Origin: Pseudolachnospira sp051055405
GTDB lineage: Bacteria > Bacillota > Clostridia > Lachnospirales > Lachnospiraceae
Reading direction: 5' to 3'
DNA: 64,000 nucleotides
Assembly: GCF_051055405.1 (NCBI RefSeq)
Contig: NZ_CP167068.1
Span: forward strand, 1-64,000
Positions 56,352-64,000 of this stretch are shown here, one piece after another (position 1 is the stretch's first letter; every line of letters starts with the position of its first letter). The translations under genes were made by a program, and so were the position numbers. The notes under the pieces were generated by a model. That model searched no databases and was not told the DNA's origin. It saw nothing but the letters and a program-made list of their open reading frames with translations.

Positions 56352-56627
56352 TTACCTTCAATTGACAAGGGCACACACGGTCAGAACAGAGTAAATTTTA
56401 CTTTCTGCATCGTTAGTTTCACTCAGCGTACGTCCTGTACGCATCGTTCAACTGCCTTGCAGAAAGTAAAATTTATCTCTATCTGACTCTGTGACCTCAA
56501 GCGGAGAGAATTTGGGCATCGTCCAGGCATCTGACAGAGGCGTGGACGTACGCCGATGGAAGATAACGCAGAGGATGCCCAAATTATCCCGCTATGAGGC
56601 GTGTATGCTCTTGTTAATTGAAGGTAA
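56352..56627. mobile_element. MITE-like element, long copy (276 bp)
   Basis: The ends are inverted repeats: TTACCTTCAATTGACAAG at 56352 and, on the other strand, TTACCTTCAATTAACAAG from 56627 inward, with similarity for about 28 bases. Its right part (about 56505-56627) matches the reverse complement of the element at 61521-61649. An internal insert of about 147 bases carries its own inverted repeat (AGTAAATTTTACTTTCTGCA near 56390 with TGCAGAAAGTAAAATTT near 56456). No transposase is encoded. No clear target duplication is visible. Confidence 0.75.
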
Positions 56628-56762
56628 CTTTTTTGCTGGATTTTGGCTATAATAATATTGTATATTAAATTGGCCGTAAGGAATGATGATATGAGCGCAT
56701 ATAAAGGAACGCTTTGATACTCCAACCTTTCTCAAAAATAAATAAAATAAAAATAAATAGTA

Positions 56763-56790
56763 TTGACGGCGATAAAAAATAGATTAATAT
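56763..56790 (+). promoter_or_regulatory. Promoter of the ferritin gene
   Basis: The -35 is TTGACG (56763-56768) and the -10 is TAATAT (56785-56790), with a 16-base spacer, 79 bases before the ATG. A small dyad CCACA/TGTGG follows at 56804-56821. No Fur-box-like sequence is evident. Confidence 0.65.
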
Positions 56791-56868
56791 AGAAAGAGAA
56801 AGCCACATTGCAATCTGTGGTTGAATCGGAGGATGTAGAAAAGACACAGAAAGGATGGAAATACAAAT

Positions 56869-57378
56869 ATGGACAGGAAAGTTGCGGAACTTCTAAATGA
56901 ACAGATCAACAAGGAATTTTATTCTGCTTATCTCTATCTAGAATTCGCCAATTACTATGCGGCGGAGGGCTTGGATGGGTTTGAGAACTGGTATAAGGTG
57001 CAGGCCCAGGAAGAGCGGGATCACGCGATGCTGTTTTATCAATACCTGCAAAATAGCAGCGAGAAGGTTACCTTGGAAGCCATCGCAAAACCGGATTGCC
57101 AGCTGACCGATCACATGGCGCCTTTAAAGGCTGGTTTAAAGCATGAACAGTATGTAACCGAGCTGATCAATACCATCTATGCCGCGGCCTTTGACGTACG
57201 GGACTTCCGCACTATGCAGCTTTTGGACTGGTTTGTAAAAGAGCAGGGAGAGGAAGAAAAGAACGCGGCGGATCTGATTACAAAGATGGAACTTTATGGA
57301 TCGGATGCCAAGGGGCTGTATATGTTAAACAGCGAGCTGGGCGCTAGAGTTTATACTGCGCCGTCATTGGTTCTGTAA
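56869..57378 (+). CDS. Ferritin
   Basis: This 169-residue four-helix ferritin stores iron as a mineral inside a 24-subunit shell. Iron-oxidising-centre residues are visible: INKEFYSAYLYLEFANYY (Glu17 region), QAQEERDHAMLFYQYL (Glu50 and His53) and the later KEQGEEEKNAADLI (Glu and Gln region). There is no haem-binding Met typical of bacterioferritin, so it is a plain bacterial ferritin (Ftn). It starts behind AGAAAGGATGG and ends before a strong bidirectional terminator. It stands alone. Confidence 0.95.
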   Translation: MDRKVAELLNEQINKEFYSAYLYLEFANYYAAEGLDGFENWYKVQAQEERDHAMLFYQYLQNSSEKVTLEAIAKPDCQLTDHMAPLKAGLKHEQYVTELINTIYAAAFDVRDFRTMQLLDWFVKEQGEEEKNAADLITKMELYGSDAKGLYMLNSELGARVYTAPSLVL

Positions 57379-57439
57379 AACACATTGAGACTGAACCGTA
57401 TCATACTTTGACCAATGGAAGAGGAAGCAGTTATTGGTT

Positions 57440-57485
57440 CGAAAAAGGGGCATCGCACTATGTTTCGTGCGATGCCCCTTTTTCG
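57440..57485. terminator. Perfect 19-bp inverted repeat, bidirectional terminator
   Basis: The arms 57440-57458 (CGAAAAAGGGGCATCGCAC) and 57467-57485 pair fully around an 8-base loop. A-rich and T-rich ends give a terminator on both strands between the convergent ferritin and dctP genes. Confidence 0.9.
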
Positions 57486-57535
57486 AAAGTTGTCCCGGAT
57501 ATTCCTTTGAGGAAGGGAACCGGACATTTTTTGAC

Positions 57536-58624
57536 TTACTTCGTCACCGCATCAATCGCCGCCAGGAACGCATCCATGGTCTCGTCGCCGATCTGTTCCC
57601 GCACGGTGTCATACACGCTGGAAGCTTTTTCTTTCAGCTGCGCCAGCACTTCGTCGGAGAGATCAATGAACTCCATGCCTTTTTCTTCCAGCTGAGTTTT
57701 TAAGGTGCTCTCATAATCTCTGGCGTACTCATAAGCATATTTTTCCGTCAGTTCTCCGCATTCCCGGAAGATGGCCTGATCTTCCTCGGAAAGGCTATCG
57801 AAAAATGCGCCGTTGACCATAACCGGGGCGGTGTAGACGATGTGGTTGGTATTGACGATATATTTCTGCACTTCATACAGCTTGGATCCAACGATGGAGT
57901 CCAGCGGGTTTTCCTCTGCGTCCACCAGTCCCTGCTGCAGGGCAATGTAGGTTTCCGACCAGGGGAGCGGCGAAGGATTCGCGCCCAACGCAGACCAGTA
58001 AGCCGTATGCAGGGAGTTCTCTAGAGTACGGATATTGATGCCTGCAATGTCTTCCGCGCTGTGAACTGGTACGTTGCTGCTCATTTCCCGGAAATAAACC
58101 GCACCGAAGGACAGCAGTTCGATGCCCTGTTCCCGCATGATCTCATTGATCTGAGGACGGAATTCGGTTTCCGTGTAAAGCTTGTAGGCGGCCTCGATGC
58201 TGGGGACCGCATTGGGAAGATCAATAAAAGCTAACTTCGGAGAATAATAGGAGCCCAGGCAAACACCGGAGAGCTGAACTTCTCCCGCTTTGATCATTTC
58301 CACGCTCTCCGTCAGGGAGCCCAGTTCAAAGTTCGGGTGGATTTCTACGGTGTAGCGGCCGCCGGATTTTTCCTCCAACAGTTCCTTAAAATGAACCGCT
58401 GTCTCCTGGAGAATCGAAGTGTCGCTGGCTCCATGGACATAGAGCAGCTTTTTGGATTCGCCGGAGGCCGTCGGGGCGTTCGTCTCTTCGGGTGCCTTTG
58501 TTTCCGCACCAGCTGTCTGCGTTCCGGATTGAGCCGGAGCTGTTGTGGTATCCTTCCCACTGCCGCAGGCGGTTACGCTTGCCAGCAAAAGGGCGGATAA
58601 GAGCCATACCATCAGTTTCTTCAT
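57536..58624 (-). CDS. TRAP transporter substrate-binding lipoprotein (DctP type), system 3
   Basis: This 362-residue lipoprotein (signal MKKLMVWLLSALLLASVTAC) has a Thr/Ala/Glu-rich linker and a DctP domain: YTVEIHPNFELGSLTESVEMIKAGE, SAEDIAGINIRTLENSLHTAYW with the ligand-binding Arg, and LQQGLVDAEENPLDSIVG. It is the distal gene of the leftward dctQMP operon. A 99-base gap separates it from dctM. It resembles the orphan binding protein and that of system 1 in plan. The ligand is unknown. Confidence 0.93.
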   Translation of the reverse strand: MKKLMVWLLSALLLASVTACGSGKDTTTAPAQSGTQTAGAETKAPEETNAPTASGESKKLLYVHGASDTSILQETAVHFKELLEEKSGGRYTVEIHPNFELGSLTESVEMIKAGEVQLSGVCLGSYYSPKLAFIDLPNAVPSIEAAYKLYTETEFRPQINEIMREQGIELLSFGAVYFREMSSNVPVHSAEDIAGINIRTLENSLHTAYWSALGANPSPLPWSETYIALQQGLVDAEENPLDSIVGSKLYEVQKYIVNTNHIVYTAPVMVNGAFFDSLSEEDQAIFRECGELTEKYAYEYARDYESTLKTQLEEKGMEFIDLSDEVLAQLKEKASSVYDTVREQIGDETMDAFLAAIDAVTK

Positions 58625-58723
58625 GTTTTTTCCTCCTTTAGAACATTTTATATTATCTTTCCATTGAAAAGAGAAGCCCAGTCAATGGAAGTAAGACCAT
58701 CCAAGCATGTTGGCGACACGTTG

Positions 58724-60007
58724 TTATAGAGCCAACGAGAGCGCTGGAATAAAGGTAATGAGCAAAAGGGCAATGATAAAGCAAAGGGTAAAAGGAATAC
58801 ATTTTTTTCCTAGGGATCCAACCGGAACATTGGCCAAAGGGCTTGCCACAAAAAGGTTTAGCCCAAAAGGCGGGGAGACAAAACCGATGGCCAGGTTTAC
58901 CACCACGATGATGCCAAGGTGAATGATATCAATGTTCAGGGCGGCGGCAATCGGGGACAGCAGAGGCCCAATGATGACAATAGCAGGACCTACGTCGATC
59001 AGCATGCCAAGGATCAGCAGAATCAGATTCAACGCAATCAGGAAAGCCGCCCGTGTGGAGAAATTGTTCAAAAGATACTCCGCCAACATCGTGGGAGCGC
59101 CAATCAGAGTCAACACGCGGCTGAAGGCGCTGGCCAAAGCAATCAGGGCCAGGATCGGCGCGTAGGAGCGGACCGACTCACCGATTTCGTGCCAAATCTC
59201 CCTAGGTTTCAGCGACCGGTAAATAAAAATGGAAACGACCAGAGAGTAAACGACGGAGATACAAGCTGCTTCCGTGGGCGTGACCGCTCCGGAGTAGATA
59301 CCGCCCAGGATAATGACTGGGGTTAACAGCGCCCAAAAGCCATCCTTTACGACGGAAAGCCGGCCGCGGCCCTTAAGAGCGGCATAGTTGGCGGCAATTT
59401 TCGCTTTGTCTTCCCCATGCCGACGGCAGTAAAAGTAGGCGTAGGCCATCAGGCAGAAGGCGATCAGGATACCGGGAATGATACCGGCCACAAACATATC
59501 GCCTACGGAAGCGCCAGTTCCCAGGCCCCAGAGGATAAAGGGAATGCTGGGAGGAATGATGACGCCCAGCCCGGATGCGGCGGCAACCACAGCGGCGGTG
59601 AACAGTTTTTCATAGCCAAGGGAGGTCAGTACCGGGATTGCCATGGCGCCGACAGCCGCGCATGTGGCGGGGCCGGAGCCGGAGATTGCCCCGTAAAAAA
59701 GACAGGTCAAAATGACCGCACAGGGCATGCCGCCGGTTCGTTCTCCCAGGAAGCAAGCGCAAATATCAAAAAGTTTTTTGGAGATACCGCCTTTGGCCAT
59801 GATTGCTCCGGAAAGGACAAAGAGCGGGATGGCAAGAAGCGGGGTACTGTCAACGCCAGTGATGATAGATCGGATGATGTATGCTTCAGAGGTTAAAAAT
59901 TCCGGATCTACCAGAGCGGGAACGACCACAGCGGAGCCTAACGCCACGGCAATCGGCACAGAGCAGACCAGAAGAACAATTAATAGGGCAAATACTAGGA
60001 GCGTCAT
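58724..60007 (-). CDS. TRAP transporter large membrane subunit (DctM type), system 3
   Basis: This 427-residue channel subunit is strongly similar along its length to DctM of system 1: PLFVLSGAIMAKGGISKKLFDICACF, LTCLFYGAISGSGPATCAAVG, LGVIIPPSIPFILWG, VTPTEAACISVVYS, IDVGPAIVIIGPLLSP and GFVSPPFGLNLFVAS. Systems 1 and 3 therefore look like paralogues that arose by duplication or separate gain. It overlaps dctQ by four bases. Confidence 0.95.
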   Translation of the reverse strand: MTLLVFALLIVLLVCSVPIAVALGSAVVVPALVDPEFLTSEAYIIRSIITGVDSTPLLAIPLFVLSGAIMAKGGISKKLFDICACFLGERTGGMPCAVILTCLFYGAISGSGPATCAAVGAMAIPVLTSLGYEKLFTAAVVAAASGLGVIIPPSIPFILWGLGTGASVGDMFVAGIIPGILIAFCLMAYAYFYCRRHGEDKAKIAANYAALKGRGRLSVVKDGFWALLTPVIILGGIYSGAVTPTEAACISVVYSLVVSIFIYRSLKPREIWHEIGESVRSYAPILALIALASAFSRVLTLIGAPTMLAEYLLNNFSTRAAFLIALNLILLILGMLIDVGPAIVIIGPLLSPIAAALNIDIIHLGIIVVVNLAIGFVSPPFGLNLFVASPLANVPVGSLGKKCIPFTLCFIIALLLITFIPALSLAL

Positions 60008-60504
60008 AGATTTACCTCCTCCTTTTTACCAGGATTTTTCCAAACGCTGCGGACGATGTCCTGCAATGTGCGGATGACAGCCAGGCCAAAGCAAGCGGTG
60101 CCCCAACCGTAGAGCAGATACATGGGAAAGCCCATGGCTGTGCTGACCTGCTTACTGTTCCAGGAGAGTTCTACTGTGCTAAAGGAGTGATAAAACAGAT
60201 AGCAGTAGAGCCCCAAAGACAGCAGCTGAATTAGAAATTCTAAAACCGCCCGTACCTTTTTTGGCAGAAACTGTACCACGATATCGACGCGAAGCATGAT
60301 TCGAAACCGGATGCAGTAACTGAGGGAGAGAAGAGTGGAACAGACCAGACAGTACCGGGTAAATTCTTCCGGCCATGTCAAGGCGTGGGACAAGACGTAG
60401 CGCATGATTACCTGAAGAAAAATAATGGCGGTGATCAGGATTAAAAAGCCGCCTAACACCGTTTCTTCAAAGCGTTCGTCCAGCCATTTTAACAGCTTTT
60501 TCAT
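60004..60504 (-). CDS. TRAP transporter small membrane subunit (DctQ type), system 3
   Basis: This 166-residue protein has four hydrophobic segments and the family stretch LQVIMRYVLSHALTWPEEFTRYCLVCSTLLSLSYCIRFRIMLRVDIVV, which aligns with DctQ of system 1 (QVVMRYAF.., TWAEEACRYC..). It starts behind AAAAGGAGGCC on the reverse strand. The gene upstream in the same direction is a metallo-beta-lactamase-fold protein, with a hairpin at 60548-60601 between. Confidence 0.92.
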   Translation of the reverse strand: MKKLLKWLDERFEETVLGGFLILITAIIFLQVIMRYVLSHALTWPEEFTRYCLVCSTLLSLSYCIRFRIMLRVDIVVQFLPKKVRAVLEFLIQLLSLGLYCYLFYHSFSTVELSWNSKQVSTAMGFPMYLLYGWGTACFGLAVIRTLQDIVRSVWKNPGKKEEVNL

Positions 60505-60547
60505 AGATGGCCTCCTTTTGGTATGATAAAAGAATAAAAAATTTCAC

Positions 60548-60601
60548 AAGGCGAAATTCTGCGCCACGAATGCAGCGTGGGTTTATAGATAATTTCGCCT
60601 T
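60548..60601 (-). terminator. Hairpin at the end of the metallo-beta-lactamase-fold gene
   Basis: AAGGCGAAATT (60548-60558) pairs with AATTTCGCCTT (60591-60601). It overlaps the last codons of the gene and lies before the dctQ promoter region. On the reverse strand it is followed by TGTGAAATTTTTTATTC, a T-rich tail, so it may terminate or attenuate. Confidence 0.6.
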
Positions 60602-61230
60602 TTATCGGGAATTCCGTGTCCTGGGCATAACATGGAAAATTTTAAACTGCGCAGGCAGTCTAATGAGCGGGCAGCCTGTTCCATATCCTCGGTCCACTCC
60701 GGATTCGCGCCGGAAAAGCTTCCGCCGGAAAAGGAGAATAGATCTCCGCCAAACAGAACCTGGCGGTAAAGAATACAGACATGGCCGCGGGAATGTCCTG
60801 GGGTATCGAAAATCTGAAAATCCCCAACCATGCGGGAAGGCGGATAGAACTCTACACGAGGAAGCTGCAGATGAAATTCTTCGCACATGCGCTGTTTATT
60901 GGGAAGGCGTTTCCGCTCCCCGGTTAAATAGACGTTTTCTTCCTGGGAAATCCAGACATTGCAGCCCGTTTTATCCTGAAGCCAGGCGGCATTTCCAATG
61001 TGATCCAGATCTCCGTGGGTCAGGAGAATCTGTTTCAGAGAGAGGCGGTGCTGCCCTAACAGGCGGATTTCCTCCAAGATTTCATAGGCAAAGGGCGGAA
61101 ACCCGGAATCAATGAGGGTAATTCCGTCTGCTTCTAATACGGCATACACCATGGAATCGCATTCCCGGTCGTGATAGAGAACCTTTTTTCTAGTACATTC
61201 CAACATATAAATATTTTCTTTGATTTTCAT
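60583..61230 (-). CDS. Metallo-beta-lactamase-fold hydrolase
   Basis: This protein of about 215 residues of the glyoxalase II/lactamase superfamily has the metal-binding motif LLTHGDLDHIG (HxDxDH-type with Gly), DTPGHSRGHVCILY with the next His, GGDLFSF with the bridging Asp, and a late CPGHG His. All zinc ligands seem present. The start is uncertain: 61230 fits the family's usual N-terminus (MKIKENIYML), and an in-frame ATG at 61296 would add 22 residues. Neither has a strong ribosome-binding site. It may be cotranscribed with the TRAP system 3 genes. Confidence 0.82.
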   Translation of the reverse strand: MKIKENIYMLECTRKKVLYHDRECDSMVYAVLEADGITLIDSGFPPFAYEILEEIRLLGQHRLSLKQILLTHGDLDHIGNAAWLQDKTGCNVWISQEENVYLTGERKRLPNKQRMCEEFHLQLPRVEFYPPSRMVGDFQIFDTPGHSRGHVCILYRQVLFGGDLFSFSGGSFSGANPEWTEDMEQAARSLDCLRSLKFSMLCPGHGIPDKRRNYL

Positions 61231-61296
61231 ATTTTTACCAATAAGTCCCATTAAAGTCTGCGAAGTTATTTCGTTAAATATACCTGTGTTCTCCAT

Positions 61297-61520
61297 AAAA
61301 TATTAGGGAGAAAATTTTAACGATAGAGCAAAATTGTGGTTAAACCAGAATGTAAAAATGTTTTACTTATTGAAAATGTTATCATAAAAATTCTTGGCTG
61401 TATATCGAAGATATCGTTGAGATCATAATGTAAAAATGAGGTTTTTTCGGGGTTTTCATAGTTCATTATTAATATCTTGTTATGGCTTGCCAGAAAAAAG
61501 AAACCATGTTAGGATGAGGA
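61297..61520. other. AT-rich gap with a direct repeat
   Basis: There is no gene here. AATGTAAAAATG occurs at 61349-61360 and 61427-61438. The pair could be regulator sites for the leftward operon or chance in AT-rich DNA. Confidence 0.4.
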
Positions 61521-61649
61521 TACCTTCAATTAACAAGAGCATACACGCCTCATAGCGGGATAATTTGGGCATCCTCTGCGTTATCTTCCATCGGCGTACG
61601 TCCAGTACGCCTCTGTCCTGGCCGTGTGTGCCCTTGTCAATTGAAGGTA
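61521..61649. mobile_element. MITE-like element, short copy (129 bp)
   Basis: It starts TACCTTCAATTAACAAG and ends, read on the other strand, TACCTTCAATTGACAAG. It is the reverse complement of the long element at 56352-56627, apart from that element's extra internal segment. No frame for a transposase is present. It lies 71 bases before the AraC-type gene and could affect its promoter. Confidence 0.75.
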
Positions 61650-61651
61650 CC

Positions 61652-61690
61652 TTCCATTGATAAGGGTGTGTATGCTTTTATCAATGGAAA
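61652..61690. repeat. Inverted repeat abutting the short MITE-like element
   Basis: TTCCATTGATAA and TTATCAATGGAA pair perfectly around a short loop containing GGGTGTGTATGC. The pattern resembles the MITE termini (TACCTTC.ATTGA.AAGGG), so it may be a shrunken relative inserted next to it. Confidence 0.6.
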
Positions 61691-61719
61691 ATAAAAATGA
61701 AGAGCAAAGAGGAATCTTG

Positions 61720-62613
61720 ATGCGAAAGATATATATGGAAGGGGAAAAAAATGAGATCTTCGCGGGTGGAGATCTTCCGAACATTTCATTTATCAGTCAT
61801 GTATGTGACAACCCGGACTGGACGATTGCGCCGGTGAAGCATAACGAATGGTGCGAGGTTCTCTACATCAATCGGGGGAAAGCTTACTACACCATTGATA
61901 CCAAGTCCTATACGGTCAGCCAGGGGGACATTGTGATTTTAAACGCCGGTGTTGTACATGCCGCCTGTTCGGACCGGGAGGAGCCAGTGGAGCGTTGGTC
62001 TTGTGCGTTTCGAAAGCTGCAGCTAAAAAACCGGGAATTCAATCAGATTATCCCGGATTATCTATCTCCGGTCATCCCGGTAGGAAAGGCAGGGGATTCT
62101 ATTGATAGTTGTTTTCGGTTGATTCTGGACGCCTGTACGTCCCCAAGTAAGAATACGTATAATATTTGTCAACATGCTATCTGTACGATTCTTTCCTTTG
62201 TGGATGATCGAATTGGGGATCTTCCGGAGACCGCGAGGGAGGATTCGGCCAGCAATCTGGCAAGGGAGATCATCCACTATATTGATAATCATTATGCGCT
62301 TCCGTTAACCTTGGAAAGTTTGGCGAGGGAGTTCTTTATCAGCACGGATTACCTAAGTCATATTATCAAGATGGAGGTAGGAATCTCGCCGATCAATTAC
62401 CTGATCAATCGAAGGATCGGCGAATCTCAGCATTTGCTCCTGTCAACGATGCTGCCCATCGGTACCATTGCGGAGATGGTGGGATATCCCAATATCAATC
62501 ATTTTTCCAGCGCATTTAAAAAGCGAATTGGGATTGCGCCGGGTCAGTTCCGCCAGCAGTTTCATATTGCGTCAATTCCGGAAGGAACAAAAAACGGAGG
62601 AAAGGGAAGATGA
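61720..62613 (+). CDS. AraC-family regulator with cupin sensor domain
   Basis: This 297-residue regulator has an N-terminal cupin-like domain (HNEWCEVLYINRGKAYYTIDTKSYTVSQGDIVILNAGVVHAACSD) that usually binds a small ligand. The C-terminal tandem helix-turn-helix has SLAREFFISTDYLSHIIKMEVGISPINYLINRRI and IAEMVGYPNINHFSSAFKKRIGIAPGQFRQ. The start at 61720 follows AGAGGAATCTTG, and ATG codons at 61684 and 61657 lie in repeat DNA. It is divergent from the hydrolase/TRAP system 3 genes and may control them. Confidence 0.87.
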   Translation: MRKIYMEGEKNEIFAGGDLPNISFISHVCDNPDWTIAPVKHNEWCEVLYINRGKAYYTIDTKSYTVSQGDIVILNAGVVHAACSDREEPVERWSCAFRKLQLKNREFNQIIPDYLSPVIPVGKAGDSIDSCFRLILDACTSPSKNTYNICQHAICTILSFVDDRIGDLPETAREDSASNLAREIIHYIDNHYALPLTLESLAREFFISTDYLSHIIKMEVGISPINYLINRRIGESQHLLLSTMLPIGTIAEMVGYPNINHFSSAFKKRIGIAPGQFRQQFHIASIPEGTKNGGKGR

Positions 62614-62640
62614 TTCCCGTGTAAGCGTCTTATGGACTGC

Positions 62641-63456
62641 TTAAGCATCTTTGCTTTTTAAATCGTAATAAAAAATATACTGTTGGAGGATACCGGCAAA
62701 ACCGGGAAAGGATTCATAAGGGAAACCGTCCGGGTAGTGCCGCTCTAAAACCTGGCGGATATGAGTGTCGATGGGGAATGCCTCTAAATGATGCAGCCCA
62801 AACAGGCAGATACAGTCCGCCACCTTTGTTCCAACGCCGGGGAGCTTCATCAGCGCCTCTTTGGCCTCCGGATAGTGCATCCCATGGAGGCTGTCCCAGG
62901 GGATTTCGCGGTTTTGGACAAGATGAGCGGTGTCCCGGATGTAGCGGCTCCGGTAGCCCAGGTTGCAGGCGCGCAAATCCTCTTCGCTGGCAGCTGCCAA
63001 TGCGGCGGCGGTAGGAAAATCATAGTAAGCAGTCCCGTTGGGGCTGCTTTTCTTTTCCCCGTAACGCTCGCAGAGCGTGTGAATACATTTTCGGATTCGT
63101 TTGATATTGTTTTGCTGAGAGATAATAAAAGAGATCGTCATCTCCCAGAGATCCTGGCGGAGAATGCGGATTCCCTTTCCAAAAGCCGCGGCTTCGCAAA
63201 GATAAGGCCCTCCGGCGGAAGCGAAGCTAAGGTAGCTTTGATAGTCTGTGTCAAGATCAAAATAATTTTTCCAAATTTCCTCGAATTCTTCCTGTGAGCA
63301 GAAAAAGGTGACGGCATCATCGATCTGCTCGATTTCCAGATAGCGTCCGAGAGCGGTCAGGCAATAGCGTCCGTTTTCCAGGGGACGCAGACGAAAGCAC
63401 TGGCCGGATTCGCAGATTTGATCGATGGAAAAAAGAGTATTTTCTATGGTTATCAT
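62641..63456 (-). CDS. 8-oxoguanine DNA glycosylase (OGG1-type)
   Basis: This 271-residue base-excision repair enzyme has the helix-hairpin-helix-GPD motif ALMKLPGVGTKVADCICLFG with the catalytic Lys, then AFPIDTHIRQVLERHY with the conserved Asp. An N-terminal AlkA/OGG-like domain is present (ESGQCFRLRPLENGRY). It should remove 8-oxoguanine from DNA. It is convergent with the AraC gene (27 bases apart). It is divergent from the cyclopropane synthase gene. Confidence 0.93.
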   Translation of the reverse strand: MITIENTLFSIDQICESGQCFRLRPLENGRYCLTALGRYLEIEQIDDAVTFFCSQEEFEEIWKNYFDLDTDYQSYLSFASAGGPYLCEAAAFGKGIRILRQDLWEMTISFIISQQNNIKRIRKCIHTLCERYGEKKSSPNGTAYYDFPTAAALAAASEEDLRACNLGYRSRYIRDTAHLVQNREIPWDSLHGMHYPEAKEALMKLPGVGTKVADCICLFGLHHLEAFPIDTHIRQVLERHYPDGFPYESFPGFAGILQQYIFYYDLKSKDA

Positions 63457-63656
63457 CGGTAGTCTCCTATGTTGGGATCGGTAAGGGTTCTGGAATTTTT
63501 ATCGTAAACGAAGTTAGGGGAAAAAGCAAGAGAAACGAGATAGAAAATGCGGAAACTTGGATGCCGCTAGGCATGGAAAGGTAACGTGTAAATTTGGGAA
63601 TAAAAGGGAATAATACCATCATATCACAGTCTATAAAAGGCAAAAGGAGTAGACGT

Positions 63657-64000
63657 ATGTTTGCAGCATTGGAAGAAAAAGAGATGGTACGATTTTTATG
63701 CAGATTTTCCGACCAGCCGTTTCTGGTACGATTTCGGGATCGGGAGTATCCGGTGGGAGACGGAAAACCGACGTTTATTGTGAATTTTAAAAAAGCAGTC
63801 CCCCTGTCAAAGCTTCTTACCAGCACGTCTTTGGCTTTGGGAGAAGCTTATATGGAAGGGAACTTGGATATTGAGGGAAATCTTTATGAGGCGTTGGATC
63901 ATTTTTTGGGGCAGATGGATCGATTTTCCTCTGACAAAAAAGCGTTAAAACGATTGGTTCATACCTCCTTATCCAAAAAGAACCAGGAGCAGGAAGTGAC
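63657..64000 (+). CDS. cfa: Cyclopropane-fatty-acid synthase (3' end missing)
   Basis: The first 114 codons of a cyclopropane-fatty-acyl-phospholipid synthase are in view. The N-terminal domain sequence FLVRFRDREYPVGDGKPTFIVNF and LTSTSLALGEAYMEGNLDIEGNLYEALDHFL are typical of the family. The methyltransferase part, with the SAM site, lies beyond the window. The enzyme adds a methylene bridge to unsaturated acyl chains of membrane lipids. The ATG at 63657 follows AAAAGGAGTAGAC. The gene is open at the window edge. Confidence 0.9.
   Translation, partial: MFAALEEKEMVRFLCRFSDQPFLVRFRDREYPVGDGKPTFIVNFKKAVPLSKLLTSTSLALGEAYMEGNLDIEGNLYEALDHFLGQMDRFSSDKKALKRLVHTSLSKKNQEQEV

Overview
The window looks like a replication-origin-proximal segment of a chromosome from an anaerobic Bacillota, most probably a clostridium of the Lachnospiraceae type. 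The reasons are the gene order dnaA-dnaN-yaaA-recF-gyrB-gyrA, the clostridial 16S rRNA, a six-cysteine SCIFF peptide with its radical-SAM maturase, a ferredoxin-tailed aldo/keto reductase, oxygen-sensitive class I fumarate hydratase subunits, and many lipoprotein substrate-binding proteins with Thr/Ala-rich linkers. The family-level assignment is inference from reading, not from a database search.

Layout. Positions 1-8004 hold the origin block, starting inside dnaA, with near-consensus DnaA boxes between dnaA and dnaN. Positions 8014-10359 carry a DegV protein and a two-subunit hydratase of the fumarase type. Positions 10390-16720 hold a tRNA-Ser, an rRNA operon in the uncommon order 16S-5S-23S, and a tail of six tRNAs (Asp, Val, Thr, Tyr, fMet, Phe) ending at a terminator. 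A short, highly folded segment framed by an 11-bp direct repeat follows at 16719-16915. Positions 17066-25253 hold the aldo/keto reductase, an OmpR-type two-component system, an Orn/Lys/Arg decarboxylase-family enzyme, an AbrB/PIN pair and an MFS transporter.

The accessory part (25492-62613) is dominated by organic-acid uptake. It has three complete TRAP transporters, one orphan TRAP-type binding protein coupled to a membrane-bound AraC regulator, a tripartite tricarboxylate transporter (tctCBA) behind a beta-propeller protein, a 2-hydroxyacid dehydrogenase and a metallo-beta-lactamase-fold protein, and a polar amino acid ABC transporter. One TRAP transporter is encoded with a CoA-transferase and two MaoC-type hydratases, next to a divergent IclR regulator. 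Together these suggest an organism that scavenges carboxylates, hydroxy acids and amino acids. Between them lie a cobalamin-riboswitch-controlled FecCD-type ABC transporter, the SCIFF locus and a large aconitase-like hydratase.

Non-coding structure is rich. There is a pair of MITE-like elements (276 and 129 bp, same termini, opposite orientation), a two-copy repeat of about 75 bp behind two operons, three stacked hairpins between an ABC binding protein and its permease, rRNA processing stems, and several strong bidirectional terminators. The right end holds a ferritin, an AraC regulator, an OGG-type DNA glycosylase and the start of a cyclopropane-fatty-acid synthase gene. I saw no CRISPR array, prophage or intact insertion sequence.
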